Source: Hippopus hippopus
Taxonomy: Eukaryota > Mollusca > Bivalvia > Cardiida > Cardiidae
Length of the DNA: 64,000 nt
Direction: 5' to 3'
NCBI GenBank assembly: GCA_946811185.2
Contig: OX328112.1
Coordinates: 20,131,215 to 20,195,214, forward strand
In this document: positions 23,801-38,800 of the stretch, in pieces
How positions within the stretch are numbered: the stretch's first letter is position 1
How the letters are laid out: every line of letters begins with the position of its first letter
Notes under the pieces: model-generated
Told to the model about the DNA's origin: nothing
Databases searched by the model: none
Seen by the model: the letters and a program-made list of their open reading frames with translations, nothing else
Program-made: the position numbers and the translations under genes

Positions 23801-26800
23801 ATGCATTAAGCCCCCTTTTCACAGAACATGGCTCATAAATATTGTCATTTAAGCTTGTGGCTTCATGCTGACTTTCCTAGCTGGCGGTCGCATACATCAC
23901 GACCAACAGAATTGCAATTCTGGAGTATGCTTAACGTTGCTTATTCAATCATGGCCATCGCATGCAGGCTGTCACGTGTTTGTTTGACATTCACCTTCAT
24001 ATTCATGTGACGAACGAAAAAAAAAATGTTCAAGGTCACAAGAACTCGACACCGAATCGCTAGACTATGTCGGAATTCGATATTAAATGTATTGTCAAAT
24101 GTTTTCAAAGACAACAGACATGATCGGTGCCCTGGGAAAAGGGGGTTTAATGCAGTTGTATAGTATGGATATATTTCGTCTAAAAATCGACCGCATTATA
24201 AGTTACAGTGGTCCTTTGACATGAAAAAAAAAAATGGCTAAAAGGTCTTGACCCAGGTCAGCCTGTGCGGATTGCGTTGGCTAACTTGGGTTGATAATTT
24301 TTGCTGATGCATTAAACCAACTTATCAGAGAGCACGACTCGTTAAATCTGTAGTATAAGTATAAAGAATTAACATTTGAATAAATAAGACCTCTGAAGAA
24401 AGGGGAAAAATACAAGGGGTAAAATTATTATCTTTGGTTGGTGGTATGCAAGGGACTCCGAGAGAGAGAGTAGCGATACATTTTGACGACTTCCAACCGT
24501 TGTTAACAATTATGACCTGACGCAGCTTGCGCCCACCACCAAAGGTTCGTTTCCGATGACAGATCTCTGAAACTCTTTTTTCTTTTTTATTCTCTGACGC
24601 CATTAATATCGGCTAGGTCGTTGACGTTGTTTGGAAGGTACCCGTCGATCAATATCATCCCATATGTGTTCTGTTGGATTCAAAACCGGGCTTTTTGAGT
24701 GCCATTTGTCTATGAGATCAAGATTATTATTTTGTAAAAACCTCACACTGAAACGAGCAACATGGGATCTGGCATTATCCTCTCCTAACGTCGTTATGAC
24801 GTCATGGGTTGGAATCAGAGGGACAACATGAGGGCCCAGAATATTTTCTACATATTTTAGGCACCTAAATTTCCTTCAATAACAAAGAGGGGATGCAATA
24901 CCCGTAAGCAATACCGCCCCATACCATAACTGACCTCCACCCCGAAAACGATCTCGGTGCAGTATGCAATAGTCGGCGTAACGTTCAATCCTGCATCGAA
25001 ACAATCGTACACGGCCATCCGCTTGAGACAATACAAACCTCGACTCATCACTAAAAAGAGCTGTCCACCAATGGTGTTTTGTCCAGATCATGTGTCGCTA
25101 GGCCAGTCGCTCTCTATTATTTTGATGGCGGCGCGTAAAAACCAATCGACGTTCAGGCGACGTCCATGCAAACCGTTGTCAGCCAAATGATTCCGTACTC
25201 TGTGGGAGGAAATCTAGTCGTTGTAAGTGCCGAGTGTACTGCCGGTCTGCGCAAATTGCTGCCAAAGGCTCACGACTGCTGACACGGATGCACCAACACG
25301 AGCTTCAACCTCTGCAGCCTGCCCACGGCCCTTTCTCGTAAATTTTTACGGTGTTCTTGGCCTTGACATTTCTAATAAAATACCCTTAGACTATTTTCTT
25401 TTTCAGTAGGCAATATTTTAGTATATACAAAAATCCAACACGTGGACCGGATTATGTCTATCCCATACGTGCACCTGAAACTAGAACTTCACGTTAAATA
25501 AGCCGACATGACTTTGATATAGGTATTAAATGACCGACGTTGAAAACTATGACGGCTTTAGAAATTACTGCACGTGTATACGTGTTTCTATCTTAAAAAG
25601 TAACCTTGAACATTTTGCAAGTATATTTTTTGCACGTTTGTTTTTTGGGTTCAGTATATAGGCCTAACATCTTTCCTTGAGCTAGAGTGTGACTGGGTCC
25701 TCTTTTTAACTTTTTCAAAACCAAAAAATGTGTTTTCTTCTGTTAATTAAATTTCTATACTATTAAGACTCATATTTCAAGCTCGACAAGTTAATGCTTC
25801 ACCACAAAATACAGTGTTTTACAGACCTTTAGGAAGAAGCCTTTTGAAAAAAATCGTGGGGTCTCCTTTTCCCACAATGCATTCTATCCTTTCAAAGACC
25901 AATACGATTTCACTTGTCGCCAATAAATACTTTCAGATTAAACAAGGCTAATTTAATGTTGAACATTTGGTAGCCTGACAGACGGAGCTACTAGACTCAT
26001 CAGAATACATTTTGAAAGATTGTTACGTATAGCTCGTGTCTGGAAATAAGACAGGGTCCATCCACTGGTTGCCCTTTAAGTACAGAACTTGAGGTGCCAA
26101 TCACGTGATCTTATACATGGCGGCGCCACTGTCAGTCGTTTAGCAATGACATAAACAACCTCGATGAAGTTATTCACATCTATCTATCTGTCGGTGAAAA
26201 CTTCAATCGGAATTGATAAACCACGTTAAGAAAATGAATGTACCAACTGTTGGTCAACTGAAATATAGTTTAAAAGATTTCGATAGAAAATTGAGACTCA
26301 AGTTTTCTTTTTTTAGGGGATCCCTACAATTTTCAGAACGGTAAACCGGCATATTTCCGGCGATGAAACGTACCGTGTAGGTGCATATCAAGCTACCAGA
26401 TACAGCCGAGGGACTTGATGGCTTCCATCACCCGAGGTATGCCGAATTGGGAAATAAAAAGATCGAAATAATGATTGGGCGGCACTTTGGCAAAGGGGAG
26501 GGGTTTCATGCATCTTCGTGATGCAATATACAAAGCAAGTCGTCATATGTTATGGATCCATAGAATCGATTGTATATTACAACCGACTGAATCATGAGGT
26601 AGGCTGGTCCTTTGACAAGCAGAAAGTTGACCAATAACAAAAAGTTTCCACCCAGGCAGTGTTAGACAGTTCTGGCGTTCTATACGTAAAGTTATCCTGG
26701 AATAACAAAATATACTTTCACTTTTTTACAGCGTATCTCACTGGTTAAAACAAAAAGACGCTCCGCAGAAAACATGGCAGTGTCCAAGATACTTTACAAG

Positions 26801-29800
26801 TCTATATATCCGAAACCATCTGAGGAAGATCATCTATTTGGCTTTATATACAGTGGTAAATGTGGTCCTTTTTCTAACCAGCGTGTATAAATACCGACAG
26901 TATAACATCTGGTTACAGGTACTTCTTTTTTCTTTCTATGGTCAAAATCAAGTTAACTGTGACTTAGATAGAAATTAAACCAAGGTCTGTACTAACAACC
27001 ATCCTTCAGAACATTCTTAAGCTTATTCTCAAAAATTTTCAAACCTTGAAAGTAACGTAACTTCTGATAGGCTAAACCATTTGATTAGCCTTGCTAAACC
27101 AAATACTAAACCATTTGGTTTAGCAAATCAGATGTTCCGATACTTTCTAAATCTAGAATTAGACTGAAAATGAATTAAAAATGGTTAGTAAATATGAACC
27201 CTGCAGTAACTTCAGCAAGTGATTAGTATGATTTATTAAACCATGCTTGTTGACCGAACTTGATCTGCAGATAATGTACTGGCTATCCCGCTACTGCATT
27301 CGTCAAGGCAAATGTCACGCAAATTAACATCAGTAAAGCTCTCGTTATTTCCTGTATTTGATGGCTTTTCCGATACTAATTATATTATGAAAGTTTTCAG
27401 AATGTTTGGCCAGAAAGTAGGTCACTGACACAAATTTTAGGAAAACCTTGTTTACGCTCTACAAGTCACATTTTCAATCTGATAATTATTGAAATTTGAC
27501 AGAGTGTCTTGGTGATACTTAGACGGGTTTGAAATTGGGTCATCCCGGGTTTAAATGTAGGTCACCTGGGTCAAATCTTAAAAAAAAAAATGTATGCCCC
27601 CCTAAATGCCACACCTTTGGTCAAATACTCATGAAAGTTGGCCAGTATCTTTGTCTTTATATATATTGGACAAGTTCGTAATTAGGTCGTGTCGGGTCAA
27701 AAAGTGGTCACTGGGAAAAATCTAATTAAAACCTTGTGTGTACTCTAGAGGCCACATTTCAGATTCAATACTCGTGAAAATTGGTCGGACTATATGTTTC
27801 GATGATATCTCGGACGAGTTGGAAATTGGGTCACGTCAGGTCAGAAAATAGATCAGTCACAAATCTTATCAATTCTAAATGACTATAATCAGATGAACGC
27901 TTTTGGGCCAATAGCCCTCTTGTTTCTCTTTTGAGGTTATTGCCAAGTTAAGTTTAATTCATATTAATCCTTAAACTACTTAATAAAATTCTGAATACTG
28001 ATTTTTTATACCATTGGCAAAATCCAACTTATTTCGATTTCAAACCTGTTGTCACCATATAAAACTAACGGTATTGGACAGTCTGCATCTAAGACCAGAC
28101 CACGTGCAGTCTAAACTTGATCAGCATTGTCCCCAAAAGATCTAACTACAATCGTCGACCATTTACTAAACAATCCCTTATTCTAAGGACCCTGAAGAAT
28201 AATGCATTTTCTCCTTTTCCCGCGATGTTTTCTACCCTATCACAGATAGAGAAATAATCATTTGAGCTACACTTGTCGCCTGAAATGCTTCCAAATTGGT
28301 TGAGTCCAAATTTTTGTTGTTTGGTAAAGAGTTGAAAAAATATCTTATTCTCACATAGGTTGCTCGAGGCTGCGGACAGTGCTTGAACTTGAACTGCATG
28401 TGGATTCTCGTGCTGATGTTGCGCAATTCTCTAACATTTCTGCGGTCAACTAAACTGCGACATATTCTACCTTTAGATCAACATATTCTCTTCCACAAGA
28501 TTACGGGTTACACCATCGCCATCTTTAGCCTGGGTCATACTGTAGCTCACATTGGCAATGCCGGTATGACTTTTTCAATCGATATTTATAGTTATAATGA
28601 CGTCAATAGTAGCGATGACGATGATGATGACGACGATAATGATGATGATGGTGGTGGTGATAGTAATGATGATGATTATGATGATGATGATGGTCGTGGT
28701 GGTGGTGGTGGTGATAGTAATGATGATGATTGTGATGATGACGACGATGATAAGGATGAGGATGATTCTTACAATACTTTAACCCTTTACCAAACAATCC
28801 CAAGTTCTGATAATTCTGAATAAAGAAAGACTTTTGAAATTAATGTTGGAAAAGAGAAAATGCTGGTATCCAGCAAATTCTCCTATTCCCACAATGTTTT
28901 TTTTTTCTTTTTTTTTTCTAATTTCTAAGAAGCAAATCCATACATTTGAGCCAGATTTGTCGCCCGCAAATGTTTGCAATATGGACAAATCTAAAATGTT
29001 GTCGTGTTGTGAAGGATTTATTATAATCATCAACATTCTAGCCATTATTTTGTCTACCTCTCAAATTTATTTTTGGGAGACATTATGTTTTCATTAGAGT
29101 CGTTTGTCTGTTCATTCATCCGTCTGCCGTGTTTAGTATATGTTCCGTACCTATTTTGAAAAATGTTTCACACACGTGTAAATTTGATAAGACGACACGT
29201 ACAGCAGAGGATTTCACATGCAAGTCTTCAAGGTCAATGTCGCAGCGGAGGTTCAAAGGTCATTAGTACTAGCATAATGTCCACTCCCCATCTCTTGAAG
29301 CCCTCGTCCGATATTGAAAATATTTCACATGTATGTGCGTGTCAACTTTGATAAGATGACATCCAGAGCAGAGGTTTCACGTACCAGTCTCAGAGATCAA
29401 GGGCACGTCGGGCGCAATGTCACGCGTACTGGCATTTTGTCTGCTCCGTATGTCTTGAACCTTTGATCAGAATTAAAAAAAATATTTCACTTATGTGCCC
29501 TCCTCGATGAGACGATTTACAGGGTAGATGATTCACATCACCAGTCATCAAGATTACGGTGATTGCGGAATTTGCCTTGCTTTATGTCTAATGGACCTGT
29601 GTCAGGATTGAAAAATATTCAGTATACACGATCACCTTGATGACATGGCATGCAGAGGGGAAGCTCACACACCAGTCTGATTGCTAAGGTCACAGAGAGG
29701 AGTTAAGGTTTACATGGGCTTTTGTTCCATATTAATATAGACAAAAAAGTCACAAAGCAGAGCGGGAAACGAAAACAAACACCTAGTATTACTGGTATCA

Positions 29801-32800
29801 TCGTCTGCTATATTTATTTGTTGTAGTTGACTTGAATTATCACAATCATCATTAGGCCCTAGATCATCATTATCATCATCATCATGATCAATGTGGTTTA
29901 GCTGTTGACTTTTCCCTCCGGTAACTTGGATTCAACCACAGTACTTAGTGTGCCAGAGTCACGGTATCTCTCAGACTTTTTTCCAAAAGAAGCTGAATTG
30001 TTCATTCAAAGTATTTTACACTTAATCTGTCTCCTTTATAAAGATACTGTAGAAATATAGAACAACGAAAATTTACGCTTTAAAACAGTTTTTCTACAAT
30101 ACATTTTTCAAGCTGTCTCAGCGGACACAAACACGATTGAGATGTGGGAGATCTTGTTTACAACAAAAGCTGGAATGGGTCACGGAATCATGACCGGAAG
30201 TGCTTATTTTACTGGCTGGTTGCTGGCATTAATTCTCATTCCCATCATAGTGTGTTCAATGTCATTTGTTAGACGTAGCGGACACTTTCAGGTAACTAGC
30301 TCTACGTTGACCTATAACATTACAAATACGACGTTCCACACGCCAACTGTAGACTACTTTTTTGAAACATTGTGGGTAAGCGACTGCTTTTGCTCTTTTC
30401 CACACCGTTTAGTCATTGTTCTTCTTTGTTCGGGTTTGCACAAAAAAGCAGCTGCAGGTAATTGGTTTTAGCCCAACCTCTGTCATTTTCTTACATACTG
30501 AAACCTGTAATTAATGCACTTAAAGGAAAAATATCTATGTCTTGAATGTGTAACCTTGTAGCAAACAAACCAGTGTTTTAACAACCCTGGAGAAAAGGCC
30601 TATTGAAAACATGGCGGGAAAAGGTAAAATGCTAATATCCAGCATTGTCTTCTTTGCCCACAACCGTTACGATTATTTCAAAGACAAACCCAATCATTTT
30701 AGCTACAATGAATATGTTGTCTGCAAGTGCTTTCAATATGGGTAAGTATGAAATCTTGTCGTCTGGTGAAAGGTATAACCAAATTCTTTTTCAGCTGATC
30801 TTTCATTTGTGTTTGAAAAACATGTATCCTTCTCATAAACTTACTTTACGTATGGTAGGGGATCTAAATTGTTTATCAAGTAACGCCAAAACTGCCAACT
30901 CATTTTTTTTTTTTTTTTGTTTTTTTTTCAAAAATGCATCTTTTGATGTCTATAGCATCAATGAAGTGAAAACTGCGACTTCCCAAAAAAAGAAAGCATC
31001 TTCTAATGTCTCTGTAGCATCAGTTAATTACACACACACATCTTTTGATGTCTGTGTAGTACCTGTTACGGTAACTGAAAACTGCGACCAAAACAAGCAA
31101 GCGTCTTTTGATGTCTCTGTAACATCAGTTAACTGAAAACTGCGACCAAAAAAAGAAAACATGCGATTTTTTTTTATGTCTCTGTAGCATCGGTTAAGTG
31201 AAACCTACATCAACAACAACAAAAACAAAAACAAAAAACATCTTCTTATGTCTTTGTAGCACCTGTTAACTGAAAGCTGCGACCAAAACAAGCAAGCGTC
31301 TTTTGATGTCTCTCTAACATCAGTTAACTGAAGATTACGACTGAAAAAAAGCATGCATCTTTTGATGTCTTTGTAACATCAGTCAAATAAAGACTGTGAC
31401 AAAAAAAAACATGCGTCCTTTAATGTCTGTGTAGTGTCATTTAACTGAAAACTGCGACCAAGAAAAAATGTGCGTCTTTTGATGTCTCTGTAACATTTGC
31501 TATATTGTTTTCTCCATTTTAATTTTCTGTACTTTGTTCTATTTAAACAAATTCGATCTTCTTCAGAATTTTTCGAGTAATAACACTTAATGAAAAGCAT
31601 CTGGGGAAATGTTTTTAGATGTGCAGTGCCTGCAAACGTCAGTTAGATGAAAATCAAGATGTCTCAGGAAATGATAAACGATCCAGGACGTTGAAACTTC
31701 TGTTCGAACACCCCATGATGTATTGTCTCTAGAAATTACCTACATGTGGGAAGTTTCTTTTTCTTCAAAGTAAGGGAAAGAGAGGGTAGAGTAAGCTTTC
31801 AATCTTACAACACATGACTGCCAATCTGGATGTTCCAGGGTCAAATCTCGAACATGGCATAAGATTTTTGAAAGACATGTTGTCTTTTTCACCCAATGAG
31901 AGGGTGATACAATAGAGAAGTAGAGAAATGGTAAAAAACCCAGTGAAGTTTGCTTGTATCGATCATTGTTTTAAATAGGCAAGTCAGAAAAAGGAAAAAT
32001 AAGGGGTTGTACCTAGGACACTTTAAATGTTGTCGTAAAACTAAGCCCAAAGACAAGCCATCTGACTGGCAAAGACACAAATATGGATTAAAACTCGTTT
32101 TCTAAAAGTCATTTCCGGTATTTCAGGTATTCTACACAGTGCATTTATTGTACATTCCCTTTTGGATTCTCGTTCTGATGCATGGAAGTAACTTCTGGAA
32201 GTGGTTCGTTGTACCTGGTGCTATATTTATTGTGGAGAAGATCTCCAGGTCGAAGATCTTAAAGAAGGCCCAATACGGGGATATGTGGATTGAAGAAGTC
32301 AATCTATTACCGTCCAAGGTTAGTGCTGTTTCGTACTTGGAGTGCAAACTAAACTAAGGTTTTGTCAAATACCAACATTTCAAACCTGTGCAGAGACAAA
32401 TTAAAGAAACTTCTGTGGGAAAAGGAACAGTTGCTCATTTTAAACAAGTCCTCCTATTTCTTCAAGTTATCCACACTTATCTACTCATCTTCGCGAGCCA
32501 AGGGCGACAATCACGACCCCTCGGCTGACCGAGTCGAAATTTGAAATCCCCACGATACGCCACCTACTGGATTTTGATAGTTATCACACCCTTGAATTAT
32601 ATCATCAAATACCAGTTAAACTCTGCGAAATATAATCCTGTTGGCAAATTCCATACACACGTTTTGACAGTGCATTATCTGGTGTTGGAATGTACCAAAA
32701 ACTTAATATAACTGATTTGTTACAGTGAATATTAAAGTAAATATTCTTCGTCTATATTTCTTTGTAATGGTCCCCAGACTCCCCGAAAATTCTTTTCTGC

Positions 32801-35800
32801 GGTTGGCATTTTAATAATATACCTTTTGATGATGATGGATGAATGTGTAACGCTCTATTTGATCGGTGCTTTTGCAACAGACTGTAACCAATGATTAAGC
32901 AATCGCGGGGATTACAAATTTCGACTCGATCAGCAAAGGGTGAATAAAGGAACGTAGCGATCGTTACCTTTGGCTAGCGAAGATGCTATCTACTGTAGGG
33001 ACGGCAAAAAAGTTCTATTTGAGCCATGCTCTTTAAAAGATGGGTTTAGAGCATTTGCGAAAAGTTTCGACCCGGGTCAGACTGCGCAGTCCGCGCAGGC
33101 TGACCTGGGCCGAAAGTTTTCGTTATTGGTCAATTTGTATGTCCAAGGACCAGTGTACGTCATGATTAAGCGGGTTGTTATAAAAAAAAAAAAAAACGAA
33201 AAAAAGTTGCTGTTAGGGATCGATAATAATGTGATGGCATGATTGATATAAAGCATCTAGGAGATACATTAAGCTCCCTTTTCACAGAGCATGGCTCATT
33301 TGTCGGGTGACAGGTTATTGCTTTACCGTTTTTGCTATAGGTAACACATCTTGTAATCAACCGCCCAGAGAACTTTACCTACAAACCTGGGGACTACGTG
33401 TTTCTACAGATTCCTGTTATCGCAAAATTCGAGTGGCATCCTTTTACAATCAGCTCTGCTCCTGAGATGGAAGGTCAGTACTGGTTACCAGCATTTTCTC
33501 CTTTTCTTACGATGTTTTTAAAGGCTCAAGTCCAGGTGGGGGGTTTCATTAAAACTCGGAATTTTGTGTGGTAAAGATATACTACTGAAAGTTAGCTAAG
33601 CACCAAGATTTCCTAGCTAAATAGCAGAGTCTGTATGCTATACGTTTGTGATGTTAATATTGGAAATCATTCAGTGGTGTATCGAGAAGGTCTCCAGTAC
33701 ACACAGTGCCTTGTATGACAGGCAAATTCCTCGCGTAAGTCTTGAAAATGCAGATACCTTCAATTTTCATAGTGTTTTGAGACACTGCATACATGTACCA
33801 AACTTGTGTACACTCTTTATTCTTTACTTTCTTTAGAAAGGCTGAACGTTTTTTACGTTAATATGGCAAATGCGAATGTAAGACGACATTTATCAGATGC
33901 AGACATGTGGTAGGCAATTGGAATGTTTGAAAAAGGGGCTCCTGATCGTGAGGTTGGTGAGGCAATTGGTGTTCACCATACTGTTATCACCACTGTATGG
34001 GCGAGGTATGAGCAGTATAGTACACCTATCAGGCGACATGGTGGTGGCAGGAGAAGGGCTACATCTGCAGCTAGTGATCGATATATGGTCATCCAGGCTC
34101 GAAGAAACCGCTTTGCGACTGTAACTCAACTGCGTTCTGACCTTCAAAATGCTTCTGGGGTCAGAGTTTCGACTCAAACCGTACGCACATGGTTGCACGA
34201 AAGTGGCCTCCGATCGAGAAGACCGTTTATTCGTATCCCTCATTTCCAAACCACTGTCAGCATCGATTTGCTTGGACCATGGACCATGTTGGTTGAAGGA
34301 GAATTGACTGGCGACTTGTCCTCTTTACAGATGAGTTGGACTACACGGATATGCGTGTTCGAATGTAGAGGAGGCCAGGGGAGAGGTTTCATGCAGCAAA
34401 CATAGCTGAGCTGAGCATATGGGGGCGGCTCTACCATGGTATGGGGCGGGATAAGCTGGGATGGACGAACTGACCTGGTTGTGCTTGATCGAGGCACATT
34501 GACTGTCCAGCGGTATTGAGATGAAATTCTCGACACACAGGTAAGGTTATATGCTGGTGCTGTTGGCGGTGTGTTTATTTTAACTGGTCGTCTTCACACG
34601 GGCCATGCTGCCCAAGAGTACTTGCAAAGGGATGGTATCCAGTGTATGGATTTACCATCCCGTTTCCCCGACTTAAACCCAATTGAACACATGTGGAATG
34701 AGTTACAGATCCGCATTTTAAGCCCGTCAGGTCCAGCCACAAACCATTCAGCAACTTGGTGCATTCCTTGTCGAGTAATGGAATTCCATGTTACAAATGG
34801 TTCTCCCAAACCTAATTGGGGGCATGCAAAGACGATGCCAAGATGTCACTGATAGCAACGGGTCACATACTCGTTATTAGGCCAATACCAAATTAATCCT
34901 CAGCTTTTTTCGCAAAGTCTGTTTTTACTCGTTTTGTAAAAACAACCGATTCAGAGACCATCCAGTTGAAAATGAACATAAAATCAAAAGAGTGCATAAC
35001 AAGTGTAAAATCTTTATATGCAATAATAAATAAAGCACAAGGTACATGTTCAACAATAAAAAGATACTAAAATTCAACTACAACCTAAGATATGTACAAC
35101 AATACTCTTGGTGCTTAGCAAACTTTTAGTAGTATATTTAGGGCTAGATTAATAAAGTCGACTCTCTCAATAGGCTAAGTAATCAGAGAATTGCAGTTTC
35201 AAATGGGTTTTTGGAGAGAATACTTCCAAAAGTAGCAGACAGTCTAGAGTCAAGACCAGACTGCATGTTCTGTGAATTCTAATCTCGATCTACACTGCCC
35301 GCTAGAGGCAATTAGATGTTGATCTGCATGGTCTACAACAACGATTTAAGTTGCGCTCAGCACTCTTATGGTTCAAGTTTTAAAATTTACTATTGGAACG
35401 AAAAACTTATTTCTTTTTTGGTCTCGGCTCGAAATTTGATTGTTTTTCACCAAGCCCCGGTAGCCCAGTCGGTAGTGTACTAGAGTTGAGTCCAGGGGGT
35501 AACTGGTTTGAATATCCAACTTGGCTAACTTCTTTCTGAGGATTGATAATAGCCATTGCAACAGAATGTATTTGTCTCTCTCCGCTGGTCATTGTTTTGG
35601 CAATGTTTATGTGCGAAAACAGCCAGTGGTTTAAGAACAATATGCGAAGTACTGATGAAAGAAACTACAGGAAAGCATGGATAGGCGCAGTGGCAGCTGG
35701 GATATATCTGAGATGTTGTTGAAAATTCTGTTAAACACCATATAATCATTCCAAGAAACAGTGATATCGACTTTCACAGTTCCCTGTATTTCTTGATATT

Positions 35801-38800
35801 TGCAGGTAGTGAAAATGCATTCTTCTCTTGAAAATCGTGGAAACCATTGACAGATAGGGAGCAACTGCGTTATAAATAAAGCAAATGCACCTTTCCATGA
35901 TTGTGAGGTATTGCAAGAGGTACATTAAGAATCATGTTTACATACGTTCTTAGAGTACTGAATTAATAAATTCAGCATTTTCAAACAGGAAATGCTGAGA
36001 CATATTACAACTTTGTTGTTTTTGCCAGAATATGTTGCACAGCAGCAGTCAGTGCAGTCTGATCTTCATCTGCACAGTCAGTGAAATATGTGAGCATGTG
36101 CACAGTGCTTTACTGGTGAATCGGTCAAGCGTTGTATTTTTTCAGGCAAGATATGGCTGCATGTACGCTCAGCTGGAAACTGGACTAACAAACTGTACGA
36201 ATATTTTGACAATCTGGAAAATGCTAACTGGAAGCAAGGTATGTATTTTTTTGGTAGGCTTATCAAAGCATATACAATGTTGCAATAGTTTTTAAGGCAT
36301 ATGTGCATTTTAAAACGTGCATTTTAATGACAAGGCTTTTAATGTGTAATGTGTAAGTAAGGCTTGTCAAGGCATTAACTGGGTAAGCAAGGCATTTAGA
36401 TGACTTAACTGTGTAAATAATGCTTTTTAAGGCTTTAAATACATTAATGAGGCTTGTCCATGTCTTAACTGCATTACTAAGGCCTATCAAGGCCTTAACT
36501 GTAAAAGTTAGGCTTGCCATTGCATCAGCAAGGTTTGACAAGTCCTTAACTGAATTATTAGGACTTGTAGAGTCATTAAGTGTTATTATGAGGCTTTTAA
36601 GACCTAAACTGTGTAAGTTGGGTTTTTCAAAGCGTTATCTGTGCTTGATTGTGCTAGGCTTTTCAAGGAATTTTCTGTTAGAGTAAGGCTTTTTAAGGCC
36701 TTACTTGTGTGCGTAAATTTGTGTGAGTGAGGCTTTTAAAGGTATCAAAAATGATATGCTTTATTTGCAAGGCTTGTAAAGGCCTTAACTCCCCGCGTAA
36801 GGCTTTTGAAAGCATTCTGTAAGTCAGGCTTTTCAAGGCATTAACCGACTTTGTAAAGCTTTGGAAGGCAATAAATGTGTAAGCTGTTAAATGCATTAAA
36901 TGTGTTAATAAGGCTTTTGAAGGCATTTACAGTGTAAAAAGGTTTCTTTTCAAGGCCTTACCTCTGTAGGCAAGACTTTTCAAGGCCTTAACTTCGTTTG
37001 TAAGGCTTTTGAAAGCATTAACTCTGTTGGAAGGGCTTTTCAATGCCTTAATTGTGTAAGGCTTGTCATGGCAAAAACTGTGGGAGTAAGGCTTTTTAGG
37101 CATGAAAAGATTTAGCAAGGCTTTTGAAAGCATTTACTGTGTAAGACATTTGAATGCCTCAACTGTGTTAATAAGACTTTTCAAGGCCTTTAATTCATCA
37201 CTCAAGTTTGTCAAGGCCTTAACCGTGAAAGTAAGGCTTGACAATGCATCAGCAAGGCTTGACAATGCGTTAATTGTGTCATTATGACATGTAAGGGCCT
37301 TAACCGTATTAGGAGGGCTTTTCAATGCCTTAAATGTGTAAGGCAGGTTTTTCAAGGCATTACCTGTGAAAATAATTGTGTGTGTAATTGTGTGCGTAAA
37401 AATTTTCAAGGCCTTAATTCCCTTTATAAGGCTTTTGAAAGCATTCATTTTGTAAGTCAGGCTTTTCAAGGCATTTACAGGGGTTTAAAAGCTTTTGAAG
37501 GCAATAGATGTGTTAAGTTAGCTATTGAATGCATCGAATGTGTTAATTAGGGTTTTGTAGGCATTTACTGTATAATTTCTTCGATATTAACCATGTTAGT
37601 AAAGCTTGTAAAAGTCCGAACTGTGCGTGTAGACTTTTAAAGGCATTTAGTGTGTTAGTAAGGTCATTCACTGTGTTAGTATGGCTTTTCAATCCATTAA
37701 CCGTCTTTGTAATTAAGACTTTTTAAGGCCTTACCTCTGTAGGTAAGACTTTTTAAGGCTCTAAATGTGTTAGTAAGGGTTATCAAGGTCTTAATTTCGT
37801 TGGTAAGGCCTTTGAAAGCGTTTACTCTGTTGGTAAAGCTTTTCAAAGCCTTAAATGTGTAAGGCTTGTCACGGTATAAAATCGGTGAGTAAGGCTTTTC
37901 AAGGCGTTAAATGTTTAAGCAATGCTTTTGAAATTATTATGTTTATTGGTAAGGCTTGTAAAGGCCTAAACTGTATAAATTGGCTTTTCAATGCATCATA
38001 GTAAGGCTTGTCAAGGCATTAAGTGTATTATTTAGGGTTTTCAAGGCGTTAATTCTGTTTGTTTGGCTTTTGAAGGCAGTGTGTTAGTAGGGCTTTTGAA
38101 GGCAATAAATGTTAGTATAGCATTTCAAGGCATTAACTCTGTTAACTCTTTATCAAACGACAAAATGTTAGACTGGTCCAAATTTAAAGCATTTGCAGAC
38201 GACAAATTAAAAGTGTCTCGATTTGTGAAATCTGTCTCTGAAAGGGTAGAAAACCTTGTGGGAAAAGGAGAAAATGCTGGTTACCAGCATTTTGTCCTTT
38301 TCCCACAAGGTTTTCAAAAGGTTTCCCTCCCAGGGTCGTGAAAACCAGGGCTTGTTTGGTAAAGAGTTAATAAGGCTTTCAAACATAAACTCTGTACGAC
38401 TTTTTAAGGCATTTCTTTGATGGATAGGCTTTTCAAGGCATTAATTCAATAAGTTAGCCAAGAGATGATCTCCTAGTTTGATACCAATGTTACTTATATC
38501 ACAAGATCTAGGATTTATTTTTATTTCCTACTCATTATTATTTTACCCCCCCCCCCCCTACACACATTCAAAATAGGTGCACTTTGTAACTGCCTTGAGC
38601 ATATGCCTCTAATATTGTTGATGGAATCAAACATAAGAGAAGACAACAGTAATATTTTGGACATTTTTACCACGTGAAAATGTAACTTTTAGCTCGGCTG
38701 TTTTTTTTTAAGAAAATGACGAGTCATTGTCATAGCCTTGTTGTCGTTTTTGTCTGTGTTGTCGTGTAAGAACTTTGACATTTAATACTATCTCTATCAT

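Noticed and set aside
26856..26857. Early GT as the donor of NOX5 exon f
   Set aside because: Reading on to 26918 gives the loop conserved before the CGQC segment and keeps phase 0.
28383..28823. 146-residue frame ending in a long Asp-rich stretch
   Set aside because: Only its first part (to 28563) is a NOX5 exon; the Asp-rich part is a (GAT)n microsatellite in the intron.
30645..31136. 163-residue frame
   Set aside because: Runs through a MITE, unique intron and the 60-bp minisatellite; no domain.
36263..37550. Several 60-110 residue frames on both strands
   Set aside because: They follow the 30-bp minisatellite, whose period is a multiple of three; no splice or coding character.
36254..38440. 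CRISPR-like array
   Set aside because: Degenerate contiguous 30-bp units without unique spacers, in an animal intron.
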